DNA of 64,000 nucleotides, taken from contig NC_091355.1 of assembly GCF_038502225.1 (NCBI RefSeq), forward strand, positions 16,570,381 to 16,634,380. The letters run 5' to 3'. The number at the start of each line of letters is the position of its first letter. Positions within the stretch are counted from its first letter, which is position 1. Both the position numbers and the translations under genes were made by a program. Source of the stretch: Cherax quadricarinatus. Lineage: Eukaryota > Arthropoda > Malacostraca > Decapoda > Parastacidae. The notes beneath the pieces were generated by a model. It searched no databases, had not been told where the DNA came from, and worked only from the letters and a program-made list of their open reading frames with translations. Shown one piece after another: positions 1-11,060 of this stretch.

Positions 1-62
1 GGCATCGAGGTATGTACCTAGTGTCTCAGGAGGCTCGGTGAATGTCACAAGTTCGATCCTTC

Positions 63-186
<124 letters not shown>

Positions 187-352
187 GTGTGTGTACTCAG
201 TTACCTAGTTGAGGTTGCAGGGGTCGAGTCCAAGCTCCTGGCCCCGCCTCTTCACTGGTCGCCACTAGGTCACTCTCCCTGAAGCATGAGCTTTATCGTA
301 CCTCTGCTTAAAGCTATGTATGGATCCTGCCTCCACTACATCTCTTCCCAAA

Positions 353-1189
353 CTATTCCACTTCCTGACTACTCTGTGGCTGAAGAAATACTTCCGAACA
401 TCCCTGTGATTCATCTGTCTTCAGCTTCCAACTGTGTCCCCTTGTTGCTGTGTCCAGTCTCTGGAACATCCTGTCTTTGTCCACCTTGTCAATTCCTCTC
501 AGTATTTTGTAAGTCGTTATCATGTCCCCCCTATCTCTCCTGTCCTCCAGTGTCGTCAGGTTGATTTCCCTTAACCTCTCCTCGTAGAACATACCTCTTA
601 GCTCTGGGACTAGTCTTGTGGCAAACCTTTGCACTTTCTTTAGTTTCTTTACATGCTTGGCTAGGTGTGGGTTCCAAACTAGTGCCGCATACCCCAATAT
701 GGGACTAACGTACACGGTGTATAGGGTCCTGAACGACTCCTTATTTAGATGTCGGAATGCTGTTCTGAGGTTTGCCAGGCGCCCATATGCTGCAGCAGTT
801 ATTTGGTTGATGTGCGCTTCAGATGTGCCTGGTGTTATACTCACCCCAAGATCTTTTTCCTTGAGTGAGGTTTGTAGTCTCTGGCCCCCTAGACTGTACT
901 CCGTCTGCGGTCTTCTTTGCCCTCCCCCAATCTTCATGACTTTGCACTTTGTGAGATTGAATTCCAGGAACAAATTGCTGGACCAGGTCTGCAGCCTGTC
1001 CAGATCCCTTTGTAGTTCTGCCTGGTCTTCGATCGAATGAATTCTTCTCATCAACTTCACGTCATCTGCAAACAGTGACACCTCAGAGTTTATTCCTTCT
1101 GTCATGTCGTTCACAAATACCAGAAAAAGCACTGGTCCTAGGACCCCTGTGGGACCCCGCTGGTCACAGGTGCCCACTGACACCGCCAC
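353..1189 (-). pseudogene. CR1 reverse transcriptase, C-terminal half
   Basis: A 278-codon open frame covers the RT palm and thumb. The FADD catalytic box is at residues 40-43, followed by the LEFN-TKCKVMKIG segment near residues 75-90 and the long thumb/connection ending RGDMITTYKILRGIDK. It is cut off from the N-terminal half by a frameshift just upstream of residue 1: the QGS motif is degraded to RGPTGVLGP. A second frameshift near residue 255 replaces the C-terminus seen in the copy at 47097 (NHRDVRKYFFSHRV) with an unrelated tail. Function in the live element would be target-primed reverse transcription of LINE RNA. This copy cannot make it. Confidence 0.9.
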
Positions 1190-1282
1190 GTACCATTACT
1201 CGCTGCTGTCTTCCTGACAAATATTCCCTGATCCATCGTAATGCCTTCCCTGTTATCCCTGCTTGGTCCTCCAGTTTTTGCA

Positions 1283-1849
1283 CTAATCTCTTGTGTGGTA
1301 CTGTGTCAAACGCCTTCTTGCAGTCCAAGAAAATGCAATCCACCCACCCCTTTCTCTCTCTTGTCTTACTGCTGTTACCTTGTCATAGAACTCCAGTAGG
1401 TTTGTGACACAGGATTTCCCGTCCCTGAAACCATGTTGGCTGCTGTTGATGAGATCATTCCTTTCTAGGTGTTCCACCACTCTTCTCCTGACAATCTTCT
1501 CCATGACTTTGCATACTATACATGTCAGTGACACTGGTCTGTAGTTTAGTGCTTCATGTCTGTCTCCTTTTTTAAAGATTGGGACTATATTTGCTGTCTT
1601 CCATGCCTCAGGCAATCTCCCTGTTTCGATAGATGTATTGAATATTGTTGTAAGGGGTACACATAGCGCCTCTGCTCCCTCTCTCAGGACCCATGGAGAG
1701 ATGTTATCTGGCCCCATTGCCTTTGAGGTATCTAGCTCACTCAGAAGCCTCTTCATTTCTTCCTCGGTTGTGTGTACCGTGTCCAGCACCTGGTGATGTG
1801 CCACACCTCTCCGTCCCTCTGGAACCCCTTCTGTCTCCTCTGTGAACAC
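1283..1849 (-). pseudogene. CR1 reverse transcriptase, N-terminal half
   Basis: A 188-codon frame holds the fingers region: TSKAMGPDNISPWVLR, then LPEAWKTANIVPIFKKGD, NYRPVSLTCIVCKVMEKI and QHGFRDGKSCVTNLLEFYD, which are RT blocks 1-3 of CR1-type LINEs. The frame breaks in motif A: the expected FLDCKKAFDTVPH becomes SWTARRRLTQYHTRD, showing a frameshift at about 1330. It continues directly from the endonuclease/linker frame on the same strand and is followed by the palm fragment at 353-1189. Confidence 0.9.
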
Positions 1850-1889
1850 TTCTTTGAATCTCTTGTTGAGTTCCTCACATACTTCACGG

Positions 1890-2915
1890 TCATTTCTTGT
1901 CTCTCCTCCTTCCTTCCTTTCTTAGCCTGATTACCTGGTCCTTGACTGTTGTTTTCCTCCTGATGTGGCTGTATAACAGCTTCAGGTCAGATTTGGCTTT
2001 CGCTGCTATGTCGTTTTCATATTGTCTTTGGGCCTCCCTTCTTATCTGTGCATATTCGTTTCTGGCTCTACGACTGCTCTCCTTATTCTCCTGGGTCCTT
2101 TGCCTTCTATATTTCTTCCATTCCCTAGCACACTTGGTTTTTGCCTCCTTGCACCTTTGGGTGAACCATGGGCTCATCCTGGCTTTTTCATTATTCCTGT
2201 TTCCCTTGGGTACAAACCTCTCTTCAGCCTCCTTGCACATTGTTGCTACATATTCCATCATCTCATTAACTGGCTTCCCTGCCAGTTCTCTGTCCCACTG
2301 AACCTCGTTCAGGAAGTTCCTCATTCCCGTGTAGTCCCCTTTCCTGTAGTTTGGTTTCATTTGTCCTGGCCTTCCTGCTTCCCCCTCCACTTGTAGCTCT
2401 ACTGTGTATTCGAAGCTCAAAACCACATGATCGCTGGCCCCAAGGGGTCTTTCATATGTGATGTCCTCAATATCTGCACTACTCAAGGTGAATACTAAGT
2501 CCAGTCTTGCTGGCTCATCCTCTCCTCTCTCTCTTGTAGTGTCCCTTACGTGTTGGTACATGAAGTTTTCCAGTACCACCTCCATCATCTTAGCCCTCCA
2601 TGTATCTTGGCCCCCATGTGGCTCTAAGTTCTCCCAGTCGATCTCCTTGTGGTTAAAGTCGCCCATGATCAGAAGCTTTGCCCTGCATGCATGAGCTCTT
2701 CTGGCCACAGCAGCCAGTGTGTCAACCATCGCTCTATTGCTCTCGTCATACTCATGCCCTGGTCTCCTGCTGTTCTGTGGTGGGTTATACATCACTGCTA
2801 TTACCACCTTGGGACCTCCAGAGTGAAGCGTTCCCGCTATGTAATCACTTTCTTCTCCACTGTCTCCTCTCTCCAGCTCATCAAAATTCCATTGGTGTTT
2901 TATCAGCAGTGCCAC
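1890..2915 (-). pseudogene. CR1 apurinic-like endonuclease and linker
   Basis: A 341-codon frame. The endonuclease core is visible as VVIAVMYNPPQNSRR (about residues 36-50), LLIMGDFNHKEIDWEN (about 81-96), ARLDLVFT (about 136-143) and GASDHVVLSFEY (about 158-169). The GDFN and SDH boxes are the catalytic motifs of LINE endonucleases that nick target DNA. After residue 230 the sequence becomes a highly basic linker ending KAKSDLKLLYSHIRRK, typical of CR1 between endonuclease and RT. The start is not natural: the true N-terminus lies in another frame at 2881-3165, the shift coinciding with a run of about ten C near 2921-2930. Confidence 0.88.
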
Positions 2916-3165
2916 TCCTCCCCCCCCCCCTGTTTCTTCTGTCTTTCCTTAGGAACTGGTATCCCGTTGGAAAGATGGCATCTGTTATCATACCTGTAAG
3001 CTTGGTTTCTGTGAGCTCTATGATGTCCGGTGATGTCTCTTTGACTCTTTCGTGCCAATCCTCCCACTTGTTTGTTATTCCATCAGCGTTTGTGTACCAT
3101 ACCTTCAGTTTCCTTTCCAATACTTTGGTTTGGGGGGCCTGTGGGGGTGGGAGACCTGGTAGCAT
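2881..3165 (-). pseudogene. CR1 endonuclease N-terminus
   Basis: This frame begins a recognisable LINE endonuclease: LKVWYTNADGITNKWE followed by SPDIIELTETKL, the first two conserved blocks (an N residue and the E of the TETK box coordinate metal in this family). It then runs into a glycine run encoded by the C-homopolymer on the plus strand and falls out of frame. The remaining endonuclease continues in the frame at 1890-2915. Confidence 0.85.
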
Positions 3166-3316
3166 ACTGTAAGATTCTATGATTGGGGGTTGGGTGGAAG
3201 CTGTGAGTATGGATTGTAGTGTGTGTTGGGATGTTGTGATAGGTTGTGGGGTTCTGAGGATAGTTGTGTGTGCTTGCCCTTGCTTCTCTGTTCTGCTCTG
3301 ACTGACCTCTGCTGGT

Positions 3317-3895
3317 TCAATCCTTGTTTCCTTTCCTATCTCCTTTCGCTTTTTTTGTCCTCTCCCTCAGCTGCTGTCTCTCTGTTAGTGTTCTGTCTCT
3401 GTCTAGGAACACCTTCTTGTACTCTTCCGAGTTTTTCAACCTTGGTTTCTCTTGGAGGATCCTGTTCCTCACTGTTTCTGTCCTGAGAATCAGCTTGATC
3501 GGTCGGTTTCTCCCCTTCAACGTGAAGGGGAGAAACCGTCCATGTCTTCTCCCCCTATTTCCGTGATGATTTTCCCAATCTCCTTTCTTTCTTCCTGAAG
3601 TCTTTCAGCGTGTGTCTTTTCCTCTCTCTCCCGAAGCCCATGGATAAACACTGATTTTGCCCTTTCCTCCTCCCATTGCCTCTCCCTCTGTGACTCTGGT
3701 TCCTGTCTGTATATAGTCATTTTCTCCCTTGATTTTTCCAGTGGCTCATGGTAGCATGGTTGTGCCTCAGCATTCGACTTATCTCCCTATCTGCACCCAG
3801 CTGCTCTTTCCTTTTACTCCCTGACCCTTCTTTGCAGACTGATATGACCTTAGCATAATTCGTATCTCCTTCCTTCCTGTTCATCCTCTCAGCTT
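3317..3895 (-). pseudogene. CR1 ORF1-like (Gag-like) remnant
   Basis: Two overlapping minus frames give very charged, probably coiled-coil sequence (QRERQWEEERAKSVFIHGLR; LQEERKEIGKIITEI) followed by NRPIKLILRTETVRNRILQ and KVFLDRDRTLTERQQLRER. The second part resembles the RNA-recognition-like C-terminal domain of LINE ORF1 proteins, which often show an RPxxVxF... pattern and a DxTxxER segment. That comparison is from memory and was not searched. A frameshift separates the coiled-coil part from the second part near 3520. The upstream frame continues open to 3895 and is then replaced by (GT)n, so the true 5' end is missing. Confidence 0.6.
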
Positions 3896-3902
3896 CATAT
3901 GC

Positions 3903-3958
3903 TGTGTGTGTGTGTGTGTGTGTGTGCGTGTCTGTGTATGTATGTGTGTATGTATGTA

Positions 3959-4039
<81 letters not shown>
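3903..4039. repeat. (GT)n microsatellite with TGTA interruptions
   Basis: Nearly continuous GT dinucleotides with short TATG and CGTG variants. It joins the 5' end of CR1 copy A to the 3' end of CR1 copy B. Confidence 0.97.
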
Positions 4040-4041
<2 letters not shown>

Positions 4042-4470
4042 CCGTCTAATTTTGGCTACAGGTGTCGAGTCCCATCTCCTGCCCCCACTTCCCTGCTAGG
4101 CTCACGTTTATCCTAACTGCGTGAGCACTATCATACTTATTTTTAAGCTTTGTATAGAGCCTGCCTTTACCTCTTTCATGTCAAGGTCCGTTAAATTTCT
4201 GACCACTCTAAGGCTGAAGATGTATTCCCTAACATCCTTGTGATTCATCTTTATTATCCTCCAGCTGTGCCCTTGTATACCTGAGACCCGCCTGTTAAAC
4301 ACTTACTGTCAAACTTGTCAATTCTTCTCAGTATTTTGAACACCGTAACTATGTCATCCCTGGTCCTTCTGTCATCTAGTGTTATAAGGTTTAGTTCCTC
4401 TAGCTCCTCCTATCAGCTCATACTCCTCAACCCTTGCACTAGTTTTGGTAGCAAACTTTTGAACTTATCT

Positions 4471-4471
<1 letters not shown>
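4040..4471 (-). mobile_element. CR1 3' fragment, copy B, diverged
   Basis: The block repeats the CR1 3' end in the same minus orientation: the GTCGAGTCCCATCTCCTG end, then a region matching the RT C-terminus (on the minus strand YIFSLRVVRNLTDLD resembles KYFFSHRVVSKWNSLG) and the VxDMITxxxIL stretch near 4320-4370. It is clearly older than copy A. The internal end stops abruptly at the next (GT)n block. Confidence 0.8.

Positions 4472-4557
<86 letters not shown>
4472..4557. repeat. (GT)n microsatellite
   Basis: About 43 uninterrupted GT units abutting the truncated end of CR1 copy B. It then passes into TGCATGCATG. Confidence 0.97.
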
Positions 4558-4558
<1 letters not shown>

Positions 4559-5261
4559 CGTGCATGCATGCATGAGCGTATGTGCTTATGTGTTCGTTTT
4601 ATTTACGAGCGCCATAATTTATTGTTTTAACAATTGTTAGTGACTTACGAAGAACAAGAGAGCGTCATCTGAATGACTGATGTAGAGTCGCGTCAGAAAC
4701 AGCTGACCAATGCAAACAACAGCCGTCCTCACCAGCTGATGAATGTAAACACGCACGACACCATCAGCTGTCGAATGTCAACACCAGCAGGTGGGAGAAT
4801 TCGTGTCTACAATAGGAGACATGGCTCCCACGGCCCGTCTGCTGTGGCAGACCGTGACACGCATGATCTGCTTTGGACATGTTCCTGGAATATATACATT
4901 ACATTTCCGTGTCAGCTCTTGACAGGCATTTTTCGCGACTGCTAAAATACGCAGTACTCTGTGGAAGCAAGTGCTTTTATTTCTAATTTTCTCTTTCCTG
5001 AACAATACGTCGATATTCTGTGTCATGATTACAAATTCTGAAAGAAACTGTCAGCCGAGAAGAGAATAATTTTGATGTCCTCAAGCGAGTCTGCGTGGCA
5101 AACCTATTTAATGTTAGCTATCATCTAATAAATCAGTATTCAAGAAAATTTGATTAGACATACTGCAAAATGTCGGTTATTTTGTAAAAAAAATATTATT
5201 ATATAATAACTTCAAGAAAAAGAATTCATTCAGAAGGCCGCACTTCATGCCCTAGAAGGCC
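4558..5261. other. Unassigned stretch
   Basis: No gene recognised. Around 4690-4800 a short motif, CAGCTGATGAATGTAAACA, recurs in weakly diverged form two or three times. The rest is AT-rich with no repeat or coding pattern I can name. Confidence 0.5.
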
Positions 5262-5553
5262 GCAGGCGACCTTAAGAGGCGCGTGAGTTTCCCTGTCTCC
5301 TAATGTATTTTTCCCCTGTAATCTACCTTATCCATAATTAATGTCGCATTTGCTTTGTCTGTTTTGTAAGGTGAAGTCTAGAATCTTTCCTTAATTCTTT
5401 AATCCATGAATTAAGGAAAGATCCTAGACTTCATCTTACGTAAGCAGACAAAGCAAATGCGATAATAATTATGGACAAGATTGATTATAGTGGAAAAATA
5501 TCATATTAGAAGACAGAGGAACTGACGTGCCCTTCAAGGACTCAGGTTTCCCC
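5262..5553. repeat. Large foldback (hairpin) element, MITE-like
   Basis: The left arm (about 5262-5405) and right arm (about 5414-5553) are imperfect inverted copies around a centre near 5405-5415. Clear matching pieces are CGCATTTGCTTTGTCTG against CAGACAAAGCAAATGCG and CCTTAATTC against GAATTAAGG. Similarity continues outward to CCTTAAGAGGCGCGTGAG against the reverse complement of the right flank. No coding capacity is present. A non-autonomous DNA element or two head-to-head copies would both fit. Confidence 0.75.
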
Positions 5554-5779
5554 ATCTCTGTCAGACCTAGACGATTCAGTACCATTTACACGTTGAGTAG
5601 TTTATATGCCTCCAGGGCCATAAACACGTTTAATACCATATACATATTCAATATTTATTTATTAAATGCTATGTACACATAACACCACATACACACTCAA
5701 AATTTATGCGAGGTCAGTTACAGAGAGACATGCATTACCCACAGCACATTCAATACTACATAAACATTCATTACCAATT
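5554..5779. other. Transition into tandem DNA
   Basis: AT-rich sequence in which loose ACACATTCAATACCA-like phrases appear. It looks like decayed or ancestral units of the 18-bp array that follows. No gene seen. Confidence 0.4.
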
Positions 5780-6530
5780 TGTTATTACAACACATGCATC
5801 TTAACATTCACATTAATCACTATAAACACTTACATCGCTACATAAACATCCAGCACCACATACACCTTAATTCCCACATACACGTTCATTACCATATATT
5901 TATTACCGCATACACGTTCATTACCACATGCACATTCATTACCACATATACATTCATTACATGCATATTCATTACCACATGCACATTCATTACCGCATAT
6001 ACAATCATTACCACATGCACATTCATTACCACATGCACCTTCATTACCACATGCACATCACATGCACATTCATTACCACATGCACCTTCATTACCACATG
6101 CACATTCATTACCACATGCACCTTCATTACTACATTCACATTCATTACCACATACATATTCATTACCACATGCACATTCATTATCACATGCACATTCATT
6201 ACCACATGCACATTCATTACCCCACACATACATTACCCCATATACATTCATTACCACATGCACCTTCATTACTACATTCACATTCATTACCACATACATA
6301 TTCATTACCACATGCACATTCATTACCACATGCACATTCATTACCACACGCACATTCATCGCCACAAATTCATAACCACACACACATTCACCACATTCAT
6401 TCATCACATGCATATATTCATTACCACATACACATTCATCTTATTCATTACCACATACACATTGCTACATTCATCATTATATACACATCACAACATACAC
6501 ATTCATCATGACAATTTCATCACAAAGATT
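5780..6530. repeat. Degenerate 18-bp minisatellite (ATTCATTACCACATGCAC)
   Basis: Roughly 35-40 copies of an 18-bp unit with frequent TGCAC/TACAC, CTTC and length variants. Because the unit is a multiple of three, long open frames rich in His, Ile and Thr arise on both strands; these are repeat read-through, not genes. Confidence 0.93.
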
Positions 6531-6566
6531 CAGTAACACACACATCACCAAAATACACATTCATTG

Positions 6567-6950
6567 TCATGTACACTTTCAGTACCATGTACACATTCAA
6601 TACCATGTACACATTCGTTACCATGTACACATTCGTTACCATGTACAAATTCGTTACCATGTACAAATTCGTTACCATGTACACATTCGTTACCATGTAC
6701 ACATTCGTTACCATGTACACATTCGTTACCATGTACACATTCGTTGCCATGTACACATTCGTTGCCATGTACACATTCGTTACCATGTACACATTCTTTA
6801 CCATGTACACATTCGTTACCATGTACACATTCGTTACCATGTACACATTCGTTACCATGTACGCATTCGTTACCATGTACACATTCGTTACCATGTACAC
6901 ATTCATTACCATGTAAACATTCATTACCATATACACATTCATTAGGACCT
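6567..6950. repeat. Homogeneous 18-bp minisatellite (ATTCGTTACCATGTACAC)
   Basis: About 20 copies, far more uniform than the preceding array and differing from it at about four positions per unit (CG for CA, ATG for ACA). It appears to be a younger amplification of the same ancestral 18-mer. Five reading frames are open through it, again an artefact of the period. Confidence 0.95.
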
Positions 6951-7124
6951 ACAGCGAAAAAAAAGGTAAATGGTTTAGTGTCGAATCTAATTGTTTTATA
7001 CATTGCTGTTGACCATTGTCATTGTTACAAAATATTTGTAAAAACGATATATTCATGAAATTATGCTGTTTATTTGACAGTGAAACAAAAGCTGTATATA
7101 CCTCTTCATTTTCCCACTCGTTTT

Positions 7125-7500
7125 CACTCATATTCACACTCACCTTCACATTCACTTTTACATTCACCCTTACGTTCACTCTTACATTTCCCTCACATTC
7201 ACACTCACATTTACCCCTCACGTTCACACTCACATTTACCCCTCACATTCACACACACATTTACTCCTCACGTTCACACTCACATTTACCCCTCACATTC
7301 ACACTCACATTTACCCCTCACGTTCACACTCACATTTACCCCTCACGTTCACACTCACATTTACCCCTCACATTCACACTCACATTTACCCCTCACATTC
7401 ACACTCACATTTACCCCTCACATTCACACTCACATTTACCCCTCACATTCACACTCACATTTACCCCTCACATTCACACTCACATTTACCCCTCACATTG
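7125..7500. repeat. 25-bp tandem array (CATTCACACTCACATTTACCCCTCA)
   Basis: About 13 copies; successive CACATTTACC starts (for example 7381 and 7406) are 25 bp apart. Variation is mostly CATTC versus CGTTC. The first two or three units are diverged. The array stops sharply at 7500. Confidence 0.95.
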
Positions 7501-8640
7501 ACTTTTTTTGTTATATTTATATAGCTAGAAAAATACTTTACGAGAAAGATAACGAATTGGGAGAGTGTAAAGTGATGCACAAAAGTTGAGGAATGAAACA
7601 GAAAGAGAAAAGAAGAGGGAGAAGAGAGGAAAAGGTCGAGAGAGAGGAGAAAGAGAGAGGGGAAAGAAAGAGGAAAGAATGAGAAAGTGAATGAGAAGAA
7701 AAAGAGAGTGAGAGAGATACATATGCTGATACACTGGTCCTTGTAGTGGTGTTGCTCTTGTGACAGTATCTATTTCTGGTGATACTGCGGCTCCTCTGAG
7801 TGTGTGTTGATGGTGCTGTTGCTGTTACTACTGCTGGTGCTACTGAGGCTGTTGCTGTCTGAGATGGTGGTGGTGTCGCTCGTAGTATGCTGCTGCTTTG
7901 GGTATTGTCTGTGCTGGTGAAGTGTAACACCTGTGTTGTTATAGGTACCACCTATGCTGGCAATGGTAACACCTGCATTCTTAGTATTTTGTTTGCTGGT
8001 GATAGTAACACCAGTACTGTTACTGGCTGTGTCTATGACTGTTATAGTAACACACGTCCTGTTGTTGATATTGTCTGTGATGGTGAGGGTAACAGATGAA
8101 CTGGTCGTTTATATTGTCTGTATTGGTGAGGATAATCCTGGTAGTGTTGGTAGTACTGTGTGGTGGTGATAACACCTGTGCTGTGGAGGCTTCTCTGTCG
8201 ATGTGGTTACTGAGACACAGTAGAAGGATACGTTAACTATGCCTCTTGTTGTTGTTAGTTTCTTGTTGTTATTGCTGCTTGTTATTAGCCGTTTCTGTTG
8301 CTACTGTTGTTGGTATAGTTATCTATTGTTGTTGACGTTGTTGCTGCGGCTATGTTTGCTTTTATTACTGCTGCTACTGTGACTGCATGTGCTGGTGCTA
8401 CTGTGATTCCAAGTACTGTTGCTCTGCGTGCATGCTGCTGTTGCTAATGTTCCTATCGGTTCTTTTGCTACTTTTACTGTTGGTGCTCCTGGCACTGTGA
8501 CTGCTGGTTTTACTCCTACTGTGACTGCTGATGCTACTGATTCTCCTTCTCCATACTTCCTTCCTGGCCTGACCAGTGGAAATAAATTATATTTCCGGAG
8601 AGAGGCAGGGAGTGTACACAGTTGTTGCAGACTGTAGTTA
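7501..8640. other. GA-rich tract then decayed GTTGCTACTG-type repeat DNA
   Basis: 7590-7725 is GA-rich (GAGAGGAAAG-like). From 7735 to about 8570 the sequence is rich in GTTGCTGCT, ACTGTGACT and GGTGATAGTAACACC. It looks like diverged relatives of the 24/27-bp array further on. The open frames here are low-complexity and I do not call genes. Confidence 0.6.
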
Positions 8641-9114
8641 TAGGCAGGATTACTTTTCTAATGCCTTACCTCTATTAATTCTTTAACTACAAAAAACGTT
8701 ATAATATTCTATAATCTTTAGCTTAACATTATGTCAGTTCAAAAGAAAATGGAAACTGATTATATTTATTTTAGGACCTGTAAATTATTAAAAATATAAA
8801 ACTATATACACCAGAAAATACATGAAGTTAATTAAACAGACTTCTTTGCTAGATAATTTAACATATACATTAGGTAAATGTATAGAAGAAAAGCAAGAAT
8901 ACTGAAGCCACTGTAATGAAGTTAATACGGTTACGTACATATTTACTAAAGCTGGAAGCCCAACCCATACGAGACTCCAGCGAGAGAGTACAGAGTAGAC
9001 AGTACGTGCTAAGAGCGTTTGTGTCTTTGTAAAGGATAAATCTTAAGCCATCCCTGAACTATGATAGGATCTCTCAGTTGAATCATAGACAAGTCTCTGT
9101 TCTTATGTAACGAT
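8641..9114. other. Unassigned AT-rich stretch
   Basis: AT-rich spacer between the decayed repeat and the main 24/27-bp array. No coding, tRNA or repeat signal recognised. Confidence 0.5.
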
Positions 9115-11060
9115 ATCTGTGATTGCTGGTGTTGCTGCTGCTCTGACTACTGGTGTTGCTGCTGTGACTGCAGGTGTTGCTGCTACTGTGACTGCTGGTG
9201 TTGCTGCTGCTCTGACTACTGGTGTTGCTGCAGGTGTTGCTGCTACTGTGACTGCTGGTGTTGCTGCTACTGTGACTACTGGTGTTGCTGCTACTGTGAC
9301 TACTGGTGTTGCTGCTACTGTGACTGCTGGTGTTGCTGCTACTGTGACTGCTGGTGTTGCTGCTACTGTGACTGCTGGTGTTGCTGCTACTGTGACTGCT
9401 GGTGTTGCTGCTACTGTGACTGCTGGTGTTGCTGCTACTGTGACTGCTGGTGTTGCTGCTACTGTGACTGCTGGTGTTGCTGCTACTGTGACTGCTGGTG
9501 TTGCTGCTACTGTGACTGCTGGTGTTGCTGCTACTGTGACTGCTGGTGTTTCTGCTACTGTGACTGCTGGTGTTGCTGCTACTGTGACTGCTGGTGTTGC
9601 TGCTACTGTGACTGCTGGTGTTGCTGCTACTGTCACTACTGGTGTTGCTGCTACTGTGACTGCTGCTGGTGTTGCTGCTACTGTGACTGCTGCTGGTGTT
9701 GCTGCTACTGTGACTGCTGCTGGTGTTGCTGCTACTGTGACTGCTGCTGGTGTTGCTGCTACTGTGACTGCTGCTGGTGTTGCTGCTACTGTGACTGCTG
9801 GTGATGCTGCTTCTGTGACTGCTGGTGATGCTGCTACTGTGACTGTTACTGGTGTTACTGCTACTGTCACTACTGGTGTTGCTGCTACTGTCACTATTGC
9901 TGGTGTTGCTGCTACTGTCACTATTGCTGGTGTTGCTGCTACTGTCACTATTGCTGGTGTTGCTGCTACTGTCACTATTGCTGGTGTTGCTGCTGTCACT
10001 ATTGCTGGTGTTGCTGCTACTGTCACTATTGCTGGTGTTGCTGCTACTGTCACTATTGCTGGTGTTGCTGCTACTGTCACTATTGCTGGTGTTGCTGCTA
10101 CTGTCACTATTGCTGGTGTTGCTGCTACTGTCACTATTGCTGGTGTTGCTGCTACTGTCACTATTGCTGGTGTTGCTGCTACTGTCACTATTGCTGGTGT
10201 TGCTGCTACTGTCACTATTGCTGGTGTTGCTGCTACTGTCACTATTGCTGGTGTTGCTGCTGTCACTATTGCTGGTGTTGCTGCTACTGTCACTATTGCT
10301 GGTGTTGCTGCTACTGTCACTATTGCTGGTGTTGCTGCTACTGTCACTATTGCTGGTGTTGCTGCTACTGTCACTATTGCTGGTGTTGCTGCTACTGTGA
10401 CTGCTGGTGCTGCTGCTTCTGTGACTGTTGTTGGTTTTGCTGCTACTGTGACTACTGATGTTGCTGCTACTGTGACTGGCGTTACTACTGTGACTGTTGG
10501 TGTTGCTGCTACTGTGACTGTTGGTGTTGCTGCTACTGTGACTACTGGTGTTGCTGCTACTGTGACTGCTGGTGTTGCTGCTACTGTGACTACTGGTGTT
10601 GCTGCTTCTGTGACTACTGGTGTTGCTGCTACTTTGACTACTGGTGTTGCTGCTACTGTGACTACTGGTGTTGCTGCTACTGTGACTACTGGTGTTGCTG
10701 CTACTGTGACTACTGGTGTTGCTGCTACTGTGACTACTGGTGTTGCTGCTGTGACTACTGGTGTTGCTGCTACTGTGACTACTGGTGTTGCTGCTGTGAC
10801 TACTGGTGTTGCTGCTACTGTGACTGCTGATGTTGCTGCTACTGTGACTGCTGGTGTTGCTGCTGTCATTACTGAGGGTGTTGCTGCTGTCATTACTGCT
10901 GGTGTTGCTGCTACTGTGACTGCTGCTCTTATTGCTGCTACTGCGACTGCTTGTGCTACTGCTTCTGTGACTGCTGGTGATGCTGCTACTGTGAGTGCTG
11001 CTGGTGTTGCTGCTACTGTGACTGCTTCTGGTGCTTCTAGTGTGACTGCTAGTGCTGATG
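9115..11060. repeat. 2-kb minisatellite of 24- and 27-bp units
   Basis: The basic 24-bp unit is TGTTGCTGCTACTGTGACTG plus CTGG. Blocks differ: 24-bp GCT and ACT variants at 9115-9650 and 10480-10860; 27-bp units with an extra GCT at 9650-9800; 27-bp units with CACTATTGCT at about 9877-10390. Within the last block a 24-bp deletion variant recurs at 9985 and 10252, 267 bp apart, hinting at a higher-order unit of nine 27-mers plus one 24-mer. All periods are multiples of three, so a 720-codon plus frame (repeating GVAATVTAGVAATVT) and a 596-codon minus frame are both open. With no start context, splice evidence or conserved domain, I treat this as noncoding minisatellite. Confidence 0.93.

Larger units (their letters stand above)
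194..3902 (-). mobile_element. CR1-clade LINE, copy A, nearly full length, inactivated
   Basis: In minus orientation the element runs from an ORF1-like charged region (about 3900-3300) through an apurinic-type endonuclease (3165-2400), a basic linker (2200-1900), a reverse transcriptase (1800-400) and a 3' UTR ending in the GGTTGCAG/ACTCA motif shared by every other copy in the window. Several frameshifts separate these blocks, so it is a dead copy. The 5' boundary is immediately against (GT)n and the 3' boundary is also against (GT)n. CR1-clade assignment rests on the GDFNHKEIDW endonuclease box, the FADD box and the conserved EYAAPVWNPH-type C-terminus. It could equally be placed in the wider CR1/L2/Jockey group. 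Confidence 0.9.

Noticed and set aside
194..3902. Active, complete CR1 element
   Set aside because: At least three frameshifts (about 430, 1190-1330 and 2925) and a missing 5' end.
3899..4116. Cysteine/valine-rich short proteins
   Set aside because: Translation of (GT)n; the same happens at every dinucleotide block in the window (Tyr-Ile, His-Thr, Ser-Leu and Arg-Glu runs).
5780..7500. CRISPR array
   Set aside because: Repeats are directly contiguous with no unique spacers, and the DNA is clearly animal-type.
5779..7589. Histidine/isoleucine/threonine-rich proteins on several frames
   Set aside because: Read-through of 18-bp and 25-bp arrays; up to five frames are open at once.
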